From: Russula earlei
Taxonomy: Eukaryota; Basidiomycota; Agaricomycetes; Russulales; Russulaceae
Assembly: GCA_025769875.1 (NCBI GenBank)
Contig: JAGFNK010000901.1
Span: 1 to 18,775 of the forward strand
Reading direction: 5' to 3'
DNA: 18,775 nt
Shown here: positions 7,583-16,245 of the stretch, one piece after another
Position numbering within the stretch: position 1 is the first letter of the stretch
How the letters are laid out: every line of letters starts with the position of its first letter
Notes under the pieces: generated by a model
What the model was told of the DNA's origin: nothing
What the model saw: only the letters and a program-made list of their open reading frames with translations
Database searches by the model: none
Program-made: the position numbers and the translations under genes

Positions 7583-9120
7583 GTGGGGAACCTTCTCACC
7601 CCCATATCCCGAGCAAGCCCACCAAAGATCCGAGTTGCACAAATAAGATCAACAACCATTCCCCCCAAATACTTACAGCATCAAAAGGTCTTCTCAGAAG
7701 AAGCGGCCAAACGACTTCCACCCAGTCGAGGAGAACTTGACTTCAGAATCACCCTGAAACCAGACGCCCCCAAATTCCTTGATTGCCAAACCTACCCTCT
7801 CCCCCAGAAAGAAAAACAAGAACTGTCAAGACAGATACAGGAAGATCTGGCCAAAGGTTTTATCAAAGATGGTGTCTCAGACTTTGTGTCTCCTGTCTTC
7901 TTTGTCCAAAAAAAGGATGGTACCACTCCAAGAATGGTAGTAGACTACTGGAAACTTAACAATGCCACCGTCCCAGATTATCATGCCCTACCAAACATGG
8001 AAGAACAATTACACTGTCTAAGGGGCAAGACCACTTTCAGCAAATTTGATGTTAGAGCTGGCTACAACAACATCCTGATCCACCCAGAAGACTGGCACAA
8101 GGGGGCCTTCAAAACCCAATTTGGTACATTTGTCCCCATGGTAATGGGCTTTGGCTTCACCAATGCCCCAGCAGCCTTCCAACAAGCAATGAACCACACC
8201 CTCCGACCTTGGCTCCTCAAATACCCTGAAAACACCTGTAACTACCTAGACGACGTGGCAATAGCCACAGGTCTAAGGGAAGAGCACTTTCACCAACAAA
8301 TTACACACGAATTCCTTGACCTACTCAAAAGAGACTCCTACTTTTTAAAAGCATCAAAATGTGCTTTTGAACAACATGAAATCGACTTCTTGGGTTTTCA
8401 AATCAACCAAGGGACCCTCAAGATTGACCCAGTCAAAATGGATGGCCTTAAAAATTGGCCAAGACCCCCAAATAACTTAAAACAGGTACAACAAATCATG
8501 GGGGCCCTCAACTACCAATGACCTTTCATCCGAGATTTTGCTAAAATTGCTCACCCCATTTTTTCCACTATCAAGAAGGGAACCCCATTCAACTGGACCC
8601 CAGAAGCAACTACCGCCCTAGAAACCTTGATATCCGCAGTCTGCGATGACCCTGAACTTTACACTGCCAACCCAGATCTCCCATATGAACTAGAAACTGA
8701 CACCTCACAGTTTGCCACCAGAGTGATCCTCTTCCAAAAGGACCCAAGAGGAAAAAGGAAGATGATTGGGAATATGTCACATGCATTCAATGAAGCAGAA
8801 AGGAACTACCCAGTTTGGGATAGGGAGTTCCTGGCTCTGATCCTCACGCTTCAACACTGGTGATACCTATTAGTCGGGACTAAACACCCCATCAGGATTT
8901 TTATGGACCATGCCAACCTAGCTCACTATCGACTTCCTCACAAAATCAACCGAAGGATTGCCGGATACATCTCAACACTCTGCAGATTACCACTTTGAAA
9001 TCCATCACAAACCAGGAGTCTCCAACCACAGTGGATGCTCTCTCATGACAACCAGACCACAATGACGGATCAGGAGATAACCAAAACATCACAGCACTCC
9101 CTGACAAACTTTTTATTCGC
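7583..9120 (+). pseudogene. Gypsy reverse transcriptase-RNase H remnant
   Basis: The frame opens upstream of HQKVFSEEAAKRLPPS, the usual region just before RT. RT motifs follow: YPLPQKEKQEL, SPVFFVQKKDG, MVVDYWKLN, FSKFDVRAGYNNI, FGFTNAPAAFQ and the catalytic NYLDDVAIAT (YLDD at 8243-8254). The frame stops at TGA 8519-8521, where family members have Arg (NYQ-stop-PFIRDFA). The next piece, 8522-8863, holds the RT thumb/RNase H start (YELETDTSQFAT) and stops at TGA 8861-8863 in LQHW-stop-YLL. A frameshift near 8980 leads to DYHFEIHHKPG, then VDALS-TGA-Q-PD at 9034-9056, where DALSRRPD is usual. It is non-functional. Confidence 0.9.
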
Positions 9121-10170
9121 ACACTCAACACCGAAGATCTGTATGAACAAGTACTAAAGGAACAAAAGGAAGGACCGACGATCGGATCTTCTCATGTGGA
9201 AGGTCAGACACAACCTCCAAGAAGAAGAAGATGTGCCATTCAAAGACTGGGAAATTGGTAGTACCATATCGAGAACCCCTATTATGAAAAATTCTACATA
9301 CCTACCATGACAGCATTCTTGGCAGACACACAGGAAACACCCTGAACCTTATATTCAATTCAGGAATCCTTCTGGTGGCCAAAGATGGCCTACTTTGTCT
9401 GGGACTACATCCGAGGCTGTGCCACCTGTCAAGCCAACAAATCTTCCACACACCCAACTCGCCCCCCAATTTACCCCATTCCCCCGGAATTTTAGAAACC
9501 CTTCCAGATTGTGGCCATTGATTGGATCGCCGACCTCCTGTCATCAGAGGGAAACAACACCATTATGACCATTACTGACCATGACTCCACTAAAGCAGCT
9601 ATATTCATACCTTGCCATAAAGACATGGGGACTCTACAAATGGCTAAACTATTTTTACGATATGCCTTTCCATGGACCGGAGTTCCCTCTAAAATCATCT
9701 CCAACCGCTGACCCCCACTTTACCTCCAACCTGTTTCAAGAGGTCTCCCAAATCCTCAGGATCAACCAAAACTTGAGCACTGCGTATCATCCCCAAACTG
9801 ATGGACAATCAGAGAGAACCAATCAAACCTTGGAAATGTACCTGCGCATCTACACAGGAGAGAAACAAGAAGAATGGGCTGCACTGGCTCCCCATAGCAC
9901 AATACCATTTCAACTGCCCACAAATCCACTACCACCAAGAAAACCCCATACTGAACTCCTCATAGGCTTTAATCCTCAAGGACTTGGCACCCAACTTAAG
10001 TCTAAATTCCCTGGGATCCAAGAGCGACTCCAAGCGCTAAAAGACATGAGGGAATCAGCACAAGAAACAACGAGAAAGGCACAAAACAATTGGATCAAGG
10101 AAACTAAGTTCAAGGGTTTTGAAGAAGGGCAAAAGGTTTGGCTAGAAGGCACTAACTTATTGCCGTTTTC
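7600..10170 (+). mobile_element. Truncated, decayed Ty3/Gypsy chromovirus (element 1)
   Basis: Pol domains occur in the Gypsy order RT, RNase H, integrase. The gag and protease are missing upstream. The C-terminal end stops matching any integrase tail shortly after GQKVWLEGTNL (about 10160), so no chromodomain, 3' LTR or 5' LTR can be assigned. The reading frame is broken by at least three CGA-to-TGA stops, a TAG and several indels. It is older than the element at 14008, whose RT is a different lineage (YLDD here, YMDD there). Confidence 0.9.
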
Positions 10171-10300
10171 AGCGCACTTGGCGGAGTTTGAATTCCACCC
10201 AAATCGGCGCAGAAAACCCTCTCAAACGTGCGGGGCAAATATCTCCCTCAAAACAGCTTTAATTCACATGAAACTTATTGTCCCTGAATCGCCTGAATGA
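9121..10300 (+). pseudogene. Gypsy integrase remnant
   Basis: The zinc-binding region is recognisable in fragments (YHDSILGRHTG, GCATCQANKS, THPTRPPIYPIPP), followed by TAG at 9493-9495. The catalytic core follows: IVAIDWIADL and TITDHDSTKAAIFIPC. The second catalytic Asp of the usual ISDRDP is Asn here (IISNR, codon AAC at 9703-9705). One extra T near 9709 then shifts the frame. The new frame (open 9581-10300) carries DPHFTSNLF, TAYHPQTDGQSERTNQTLE (with the catalytic Glu) and GQKVWLEGTNL. From about 10165 to the TGA at 10298-10300 no similarity to integrase ends is visible, so this part is probably unrelated sequence. Confidence 0.88.
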
Positions 10301-11587
10301 GGGCTAGGCAGCCCCATTGTTTTCATGAGATTTGAGTGAGAATTGGTGGAGCTGGACTCAAACCACCTCCACATGTGTATTAGATGAATTACAACTCAAA
10401 ATCATGGTCTATATCTATTATTTTTCCCTCATGTTGTACCCATGGGCTGTCTTGAGGCAGCCCCATAGTGTTTTTGACTCAAGGGTTGTGGTGTGCAACG
10501 TCGTTTTCCCTCATATCATGTGACAGTAGCACGGTCGTGTGCCGGGAAGGAGCCCCCCCAGGAAGTGCACACCTGAGCCCATGGGGTGGTGAAGTGTGTC
10601 CAAGAATGCAGAATGACTTCATAAGACTGAAGCTCCAAAGAGGAGGAGCACCTAGCGGGAACGTGAGAACGTGTTTGTTCATTCGACTGCACTCAGGTTC
10701 ACACAGATGATAAGGGAACAACAGGGCAACTTTATTCAACATGGTAGCAGATACAGGTGGGAACTAAGGCTAAGGGACAGGAAAAGCACAAAAGACAGGC
10801 ATATGAAAGGAAATCTAGATGTGAGAAGGGGACCGAAGCTGGACAATGCGAGGTATTGAGTCGTGGTCTCCAGTGGCTGTGGTAGTGGCTGTGGTGATTT
10901 GTGAACGATGGCCGAGGCCAGGTGTGGTGACGAGGGGTGTGGTCGAGTCACGATGTGAGGAGGGGGAGACGATGCAAAGGAGAGGCTGGAGGGGGGATAG
11001 GGAGAGTGCTGGTGGGTGGTCGCTTGGGTGCTGATGGCACTGCCGAATGCAATTGCGGGTGGGATGATTGGAGAACTTGGATGGCAGATGCGAGGTAGAG
11101 GAGTGAGGGGGCATGGAAGTAGAAAGGGAGAGGGAAGATGGCAGCAGGCTGGGAAATGGATGCATAGGTGGCATGCAGATCTCTGACTAACAAAGTGAGA
11201 GTCTAGTAAAAAAGGGGAGAAAAGCATACCGAAATGTACAGTAGCAACACCGTCCGATGGCAACAAAGACGGCGGCATGGTACGGGGCTCTTTGGCTGTG
11301 TGTTGGGACTTGTCGGTGCATGGTGAAGGCGGGGGCATTGAGGGCGAGGGCATGCGGCAGTTGATGGGGGCGAGGGTGGTGTGCTGGCGGCAACAATGAT
11401 GATGATGTGAGGACGAAGAGGAGATGGCACAAAAGGAATACGCACATATGTACTCTTGTAAGCGATTCATGGCCAGCCATATAGCTGTGTGGGTGAGTCG
11501 ACATCGAGGCCATGCGCCTTTGCAAATGTGAATGCTAAGCGAGTCAGTGGCACATACGCGTACACTTGTTTTTTTTGAGTTGCTTCC
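10301..11587. other. Gene-free, G-rich stretch
   Basis: No gene is supported. Two loosely similar GGCAGCCCCAT blocks occur at 10308-10318 and 10456-10466. From about 10850 to 11540 the plus strand is strongly G/A-rich. This produces a 287-residue open frame on the minus strand (10736-11599) made of Ser/Pro/His runs that overlaps equally open frames in other registers. That pattern argues for composition bias, not coding. Confidence 0.4.
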
Positions 11588-12007
11588 TTGCTGCCACACA
11601 TCACTTGGACACTGTACAGTTGCTTCTCACACCCACCTCACCTTCACCTAGCCCATTCTCTTGCTCTTGAGGTTGAACATGCCATATGCCAACATCTTCA
11701 AGTCCATTGTCCAGCGTGCTCTGCTCGCAGTCACTTTATGGGTGAACTTTCTGTCTTTCAGTCGCAATTCAAGACTGATTCACTTACCAGTGGTTCCGCA
11801 GCACAATCTCAGTGCAGGATGAGCACCATGACGTTGCAACCAGGCGAGCTCGATACCTCAAGTTCGAGCTTTTGTTTGGGTGGCATGCTGACCATTCAGG
11901 TGGGAAGGTGGATGAGGGTCGTCGACCGCAAGGCGGTCTTTCTGAGGAATCTGGGGAGAACGCGAACTGACACCACACATATAACCAGTCAAATAAAAAA
12001 GAGTTAG
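11588..12007 (+). CDS. Unrecognised open reading frame (139 aa), doubtful
   Basis: An ATG-initiated frame that ends in TAG. The product has no signal peptide, membrane segment or known motif that I can see. Composition is more balanced than in the neighbouring low-complexity tract, which is the only reason to list it. It lies between two retroelement-derived regions and could equally be chance or part of a decayed gene. No promoter or splice evidence supports it. Confidence 0.12.
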   Translation: MLPHITWTLYSCFSHPPHLHLAHSLALEVEHAICQHLQVHCPACSARSHFMGELSVFQSQFKTDSLTSGSAAQSQCRMSTMTLQPGELDTSSSSFCLGGMLTIQVGRWMRVVDRKAVFLRNLGRTRTDTTHITSQIKKS

Positions 12008-12022
12008 GTCATTGCTAGAAAA

Positions 12023-12337
12023 ATGCCTCCCTTGTGTGATATATTACCCCATCAAAAGACTGCGCCTCAGGCTCTCTGTTGTTACAAACCAAGGCCAGGT
12101 ACTGGCCGTATATTGTCCAGTTCCACTCAAGAGAGACCTCTCTCACTTTGCATTACCAACTCCCTTCCGTTTCTTGGGCTATCCCTCCTGTGGTGCAAGA
12201 TATCGCTATTGCAAAGGCATCATAACACGACCAGGCACCCATTTCCTAATCGGGTAATCATCGCGTGGCAGCCACATGGTCACCCAGCCACCAAGAACCC
12301 AAAACAGTGGCACAAACTCTTAGAAACTGTTGCATAA
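12023..12337 (+). pseudogene. Possible 3' end of a retroelement ORF next to an LTR-like region
   Basis: The frame ends AWQPHGHPATKNPKQWHKLL and a few more residues, with its TAA stop at 12335-12337, inside TGTTGCATAA. A polyprotein C-terminus ending just at the start of an LTR-like sequence fits the 3' end of a Gypsy element. The upstream part of the frame has no domain I can name. This is an inference from position and from the following sequence, not from a recognised motif. Confidence 0.25.
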
Positions 12338-12770
12338 CTCATCTGATGTCATCAAGGCTCCAATGACATCATGGCTGACTGAGCGACTCCACAGTGACCT
12401 CATAGGCTCACTAAGCGCTCCACAGTGACATCATAATGATGTCATTGCTCCACAATGATCAGTAATGCGCTCAGTAAGCCTGAAACTTGACACAAGTGAG
12501 TTTATGCCTCTGTAGTCCTATTGGATGGTACCAAGGGGTCTAGAATAGTTCCAGTTCTTTGTAATCAACCCTGTACACTGTATATAGGCCCCAATGAAGC
12601 ATGGCAGTCGTCAGACTGTCCATTTGTGATACTCTCATCTTCCTGGGTACTCCCCCGTGACCGCTCAGTCTAAAGATTCCCCTTGTTCCCAAGGTACTCT
12701 TCAATGACCGCCTTGTCTAAAGCCCTCTCACTGCACTGGCCTCCAGTCTTTGCCTCTGCCTCCAGTTACA
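12329..12770 (+). repeat. LTR-like sequence (possible solo or 3' LTR)
   Basis: It starts TGTTGCATAA. Its first ~110 bp contain repeated TGATGTCATC/TGACATCA elements and a near-duplicate module, GAGCGACTCCACAGTGACCT and AAGCGCTCCACAGTGACATC. TATATAGG at 12581-12588 is followed by a C/T-rich leader with repeated CCTTGTTCCC / CCTTGTCTAAAG blocks, as in Gypsy U3-R-U5. The right boundary is uncertain; TTACA at 12770 is one option. No target-site duplication and no primer-binding site were found, so the call rests on layout alone. Confidence 0.4.
12426..12444. promoter_or_regulatory. CRE-like palindrome TGACATCAT-A-ATGATGTCA
   Basis: This is a perfect 9-bp inverted repeat around a single A. Related half-sites occur at 12347-12356 (TGATGTCATC) and about 12363-12372 (TGACATCATG). 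TGACATCA is one base from the bZIP/CRE site TGACGTCA, and a CpG transition would give exactly this change. It could be a bZIP-bound enhancer in the U3 of the LTR-like region; that role is inferred. Confidence 0.4.
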
Positions 12771-12858
12771 CGTACCAGTCCCCATCTGGTACATTCTAGT
12801 CATTTGGCTCATCCTCCTGTTCAATGCCACCTACGCCGCGTACCATCTGTTCCGACCC

Positions 12859-12908
12859 TTGCCCACCTGCTCCTGAGTCCACACGGATCAGCAGTACGTG
12901 TCTTGACA
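12859..12908 (+). repeat. Inverted-repeat partner of the right window edge
   Basis: These 50 bases are the reverse complement of 18726-18775 with one mismatch (GCAGTACG against GTAGTACG). The similarity stops sharply at 12908/18726. On the other side it runs off the window, so the true repeat is longer than 50 bp and may extend leftward of 12859. Confidence 0.9.
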
Positions 12909-13319
12909 TCTGTCGGTCTGTCAGAGGGCACATGACGACTGAACAATGGCGTTTGTGGCTCAGCTGGCTTATTCCTACCAGCACACGAATGAGGGGAATG
13001 TCCCATCTGACAACAAAAAAGGGCATTCAATGGCGAAGGAGAATGCTCAGGTGTCCGTGCGCGTGGGCGCAATGAGGCCACAGGACCTAGGGCCACCCCG
13101 ACAGCCTTGTGCAATTGCACCACTCGGCATGGGGCGAAGATGCAGAAAAAAAGAAAAGAGCGAGATGCACAGGGCACAAACTGATGGTACCAGCTACCCT
13201 GTGACATGCTAAAGACTTCCGTTGCAGGCTACAGGGATGTTGAGGGCGATACATCAGCTACATCCCAGGCACACGTACAACAGGGATGGCCAGCAGCGAG
13301 GAGAGGGAGGAAAGGAAGA

Positions 13320-13479
13320 GATCTGCTTACTCTTAAAGGGGAGGATGGCAAAAGAGTGGCCTTGCTTTCAGCATGGAGAGGCTTCCAGATAGGACCCAGT
13401 ACCTTCATAATCACGACTGCTCACAGAGGTATTCACTAGGGATCTGCCTGCTCTTGAAAGGGGAGATGGTGAAAGAGTC
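13320..13479 (+). repeat. Short diverged direct repeat
   Basis: GATCTGCTTACTCTTAAAGG (13320 on) and GATCTGCCTGCTCTTGAAAG (13441 on) start two ~39-bp copies, 121 bp apart. Each is followed by a GATGG-AAAGAGT block. Differences are mainly transitions. No gene is visible around them. Confidence 0.5.
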
Positions 13480-13540
13480 AACTGCCTTGACAATAGTGTC
13501 CATATATCCAAGTCTAGTATAGAAAAGTGTTAGTATATTC

Positions 13541-13990
13541 TTAAAATTGAGCCTTCTTATTTTTCTCCATAGCTGATGCATCCTCCACTGCAAAGCGCAA
13601 AATCTGTGAGGCTGTCCCGAATTCCATGCCACCAACATCTAACAGCTCACTGCAAGTGAGTGGTACAATGTCTTCAATTGTATAAAGTTTGTGGGTTTCT
13701 ACAAGGATGTCAGTGTACTGTGAGAGATCTTCACCATGTTTATTTCGGACAGGGTGCTCTTCAATAGAATGGAGCCACTCCCTCAGGTCAGGGTAGGTGA
13801 TGTTCCTATCAGATGTGGTGCGCTTTGACTGGGGTGGCAAAGACCCAGGGTTTGGAGTAAAGGGAACGATGTTTTCAGAGTGAGGTAAGCGATGGGAGTT
13901 CGAACCATTAACATTGTTGGCAAAGGTGCCACCCAGCATCATCATCATCATTTGCACCCATTGGGGTGGATCAGAGGACGATCCAGCCAT
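13541..13990 (-). CDS. Hypothetical protein with SAM-like domain (149 aa)
   Basis: ATG at 13990 and TAA at 13541. Residues 1-60 are low complexity, including a five-Met run from an ATG microsatellite (13938-13952) and Pro/Ser-rich sequence. Residues about 64-141 look like a compact helical domain: ITYPDLREWLHSIEEHP, then YTDILVETHKLYTIEDIVPL, then LTCSELLDVGGMEFGTASQI and LRFAVEDA. The last part has the SAM-domain pattern of an aligned Leu, a Gly-containing turn and a closing helix. SAM domains mediate protein-protein (sometimes RNA) contacts; the partner is unknown. The ATG is only 17 bp from the Gypsy LTR at 14008, so the native promoter and possibly N-terminal sequence have been displaced. 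Confidence 0.55.
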   Translation of the reverse strand: MAGSSSDPPQWVQMMMMMLGGTFANNVNGSNSHRLPHSENIVPFTPNPGSLPPQSKRTTSDRNITYPDLREWLHSIEEHPVRNKHGEDLSQYTDILVETHKLYTIEDIVPLTCSELLDVGGMEFGTASQILRFAVEDASAMEKNKKAQF

Positions 13991-14191
13991 TGTGTGGCTA
14001 GGGTTTGTGTCACAAGAACCGGCTCTTTGGACCGGACCGGCAACCGGACAAGCCTACCCGGACAGACCTCACGATTCCCACGCATTTTATGACTCGTTTA
14101 GCCTCACATGTACCAGCACCTTCCAGTGTGCCCTAGTCTTGATTGCCTCACCATTACCTTGTGTCTACTATTTGATATAGGATACACTGAC

Positions 14192-14199
14192 TATATAAA
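14192..14199 (+). promoter_or_regulatory. TATA box of LTR promoter
   Basis: TATATAAA lies 34 bp upstream of the predicted RNA start AAGCTTGTTCT (14226). That is a normal TATA-to-start distance for RNA polymerase II. Confidence 0.65.
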
Positions 14200-14212
14200 C
14201 CTGTCTGTAAGA

Positions 14213-14237
14213 GAGAACAAGCCCTAAGCTTGTTCTC
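14213..14237 (+). promoter_or_regulatory. 10-bp stem hairpin spanning the predicted transcription start
   Basis: GAGAACAAGC (14213-14222) and GCTTGTTCTC (14228-14237) are perfect reverse complements around CCTAA. The right half is the predicted 5' end of the genomic RNA; the left half repeats the PBS sequence. It is DNA-level symmetry at the U3/R border. It would form an RNA hairpin only in transcripts that start further upstream or read through the 3' LTR. Confidence 0.5.
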
Positions 14238-14503
14238 CTGTGAAATATCACTGGTTTTCTTGCTTTGGAACTTGTAGGCTTGCAAGACCTCAAGCAAAGC
14301 ATCCAGAATTCTTATCACTCATAAGTCTTCCTAAACGCAAAGACTTATTCGTGATTCCCCCTCTCCGCAGAACATATCTGTCTAGACAGTATTGTCTCCG
14401 AGATCCCCGAAACTCACGAGAACTTAGTTTCTCGCTCGACTCGCTGCGCTCGTCTCGCGCGTGAACCGATTTGTCAGCGACACTGCCCCCAGTCGGTGAC
14501 ATT

Positions 14504-14514
14504 AGAACAAGCTT
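14504..14514 (+). promoter_or_regulatory. Self-complementary primer-binding site
   Basis: AGAACAAGCTT is the exact reverse complement of AAGCTTGTTCT (14226-14236), the predicted first 11 nucleotides of the element RNA. In Tf1 of fission yeast the first 11 nt of the RNA fold back on such a PBS and prime reverse transcription without a tRNA. No tRNA-type TGG-starting PBS is seen after the LTR. The match length and the two-base gap from the LTR end support the call. Confidence 0.7.
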
Positions 14515-14577
14515 CCCTCTGAACCCTTGACCCCGAACCACACGCTTACGCAAAAGAATATATCGATTTCCTTCAAC

Positions 14578-16245
14578 ATGACCTCGATGGCTAGAGACTG
14601 GAGATACAAAGGCCAAGGAAAGCCTTCTGAACAAGGATTGGCAAAACTCAGACTTCCATTCAGGATACCCCTGGATGCCGACATTGCTCTAGTTCCAGAG
14701 CAATTCAGAAAGAACACTCTATTCTTACAACTTGGGACAGACTCTACTCCCTGGACTGGGTTCTTTGCACCCTATAAACAAGCAAAAGTAGCCCTTGCAA
14801 CACTCTATAGAGTGTGGTTCGAAATCAAACGGCGCGAAGACTACTTCGCGGCCGTGCGCGTCGTGCGTCCGATCTTCGAACTAACGTTTGATCCTCTTCC
14901 AGGACTAGATATGGAAGCACTAGTTGCCTCAGGGACACCAGTACCACACTCCCGAGCTCCAACTCCGGCACCCGCAGAAGCCATGGAACAAGAACCCCCC
15001 ACGACAACTCAAGTCCGCGTCGCCGACGACGAACCGGACGCACCCATTCCCCAACAACTCGCGTCGTCCGGCACGACACAAGCCTTCCCCCGACCCAGTC
15101 AATTCCAAGGCTTCAGAGGATGTGGAAGACGACCTCTGAGCCCCGATCCCGACGACTACGACACGAACGCCAACTACGGCCACGACGCGCGCCCCTCCGA
15201 CAACAGAAAACTCGAAGGCATTCCTCCAAAAGCCTTTAACGGCAACAGGGCCCGCACCCACATCTTCCTGACTGCTTTCCACAGGTTTATGACCTTAAAT
15301 CACGACAGCAGAATCGCGCGCGACCCCATCAAGAAGTGTGCGTACTTCCTGTCACTCCTCGAAGGACCGGACGTCGAAGGCTGGGTCGAAACTATGGATG
15401 AATGGCTGCAAGAAGTTATTGACGACCCTGAAGAACTCCCCTTTGGTCTCAATCCCTGGCAAGCCATGCAACAGAAGTTCAAACACGCATTCATTGACTA
15501 CGCGGAACGTGAACGTGCGCAAGACCAACTCCGAGAACTGAAAATGAAAGACAACAATCTTGATGGCTATATTTCAGCCTTCCAGGTCCTTGCTAAGCGC
15601 GCAGGACTCTTCACAAACGACCCAACCGTTATGCGTCTGTTCGCGTGCGGCCTCCCCAAGCCACTGGTTGAAGCCTGCATCAACTTTGAAGATCCGACCT
15701 CTTTCAACGATTGGATCAGCACAGCGCAAAAGCAACACCGCATCTGGATGCGCCGACGAGCGGTCCTAACTGACCATGCTAACACTCACAATAGAAATAC
15801 CAACTCAAATACCAACCGCCCTTGGGCCCGCCTTTCGAACTGGGGCACGCACGGCAACACCACTAACAATGCCACCGCACCACGCGCATGCCTCCCACCA
15901 TGCGACCCAAACGCGATGGACACCAGCGCGGGCGCCGCTCGAAAAGCAGTCACCGAGGCCAAAAAGCAGAAACACCGAGAAGAAGGGAGATGCTTTTACT
16001 GCTCCCTCCGAGGACACTTGGCCCGCGACTGCCCAACAAAACCAAAACGCGAAGCAACTCGCGCATGTACCGCAAACGTGACTACCACCACATCCGAATC
16101 CTCCGTTGTGGAAGTAATCAAAGAAAGTACAACCGACAAACTCGCTAAAGCGGCAAAGGCGCTATCAGTAGAAGAAAGGGAAGCCTTCATTAAGGCCCTG
16201 ACAGGAGATGATGAGGATAAAGAAGAGGATTTTTCGGACGCTTGA
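14578..16245 (+). CDS. gag: Gypsy Gag polyprotein (555 aa), intact
   Basis: Start chosen at the first ATG (14578) after the PBS leader; the frame is open upstream, but only with a TTG. The protein has an N-terminal part (about 1-120), a Pro/Asp-rich linker (about 120-215), and a retrotransposon Gag core (about 219-345) with AFNGNRARTHIFLTAFHRFM, GPDVEGWVETM, NPWQAMQQKF and DGYISAFQVLAKRAGL. A CCHC zinc knuckle, CFYCSLRGHLARDC, is at about residues 472-485 (15991-16032). It ends in an acidic tail, DDEDKEEDFSDA. It would form the virus-like particle and bind the element RNA. The last 25 nt overlap pol in the -1 frame. It is GC-richer than pol and shows no disruption. Confidence 0.93.
   Translation: MTSMARDWRYKGQGKPSEQGLAKLRLPFRIPLDADIALVPEQFRKNTLFLQLGTDSTPWTGFFAPYKQAKVALATLYRVWFEIKRREDYFAAVRVVRPIFELTFDPLPGLDMEALVASGTPVPHSRAPTPAPAEAMEQEPPTTTQVRVADDEPDAPIPQQLASSGTTQAFPRPSQFQGFRGCGRRPLSPDPDDYDTNANYGHDARPSDNRKLEGIPPKAFNGNRARTHIFLTAFHRFMTLNHDSRIARDPIKKCAYFLSLLEGPDVEGWVETMDEWLQEVIDDPEELPFGLNPWQAMQQKFKHAFIDYAERERAQDQLRELKMKDNNLDGYISAFQVLAKRAGLFTNDPTVMRLFACGLPKPLVEACINFEDPTSFNDWISTAQKQHRIWMRRRAVLTDHANTHNRNTNSNTNRPWARLSNWGTHGNTTNNATAPRACLPPCDPNAMDTSAGAARKAVTEAKKQKHREEGRCFYCSLRGHLARDCPTKPKREATRACTANVTTTTSESSVVEVIKESTTDKLAKAAKALSVEEREAFIKALTGDDEDKEEDFSDA

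Larger units (their letters stand above)
14008..14501 (+). repeat. 5' LTR of Gypsy element 2
   Basis: The 494-bp segment starts TGTCACAAG and ends CGGTGACA, giving perfect 6-bp terminal inverted repeats TGTCAC/GTGACA with canonical TG...CA ends. The TATA box sits at 14192-14199. The predicted transcript start is at about 14226, so U3 is about 218 bp and R-U5 about 276 bp. The boundary is supported independently by the primer-binding site, which begins two bases after 14501. No second LTR exists in the window for a direct comparison. Confidence 0.75.

Noticed and set aside
10736..11599. 287-residue minus-strand open frame
   Set aside because: It consists of Ser/Pro/His runs in a G/A-skewed tract, with other long frames overlapping in different registers; no domain, signal or splice context.
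13861..13930. gagttcgaaccat as a possible tRNA T-arm
   Set aside because: No acceptor stem, anticodon arm or D-arm can be built around it, and it lies within the SAM-like reading frame.
14482..14500. LTR ending at GCGACA (14482) with a tRNA-type PBS
   Set aside because: The following bases do not begin TGG; the end at GTGACA (14501) matches the TGTCAC start and the self-priming PBS better.
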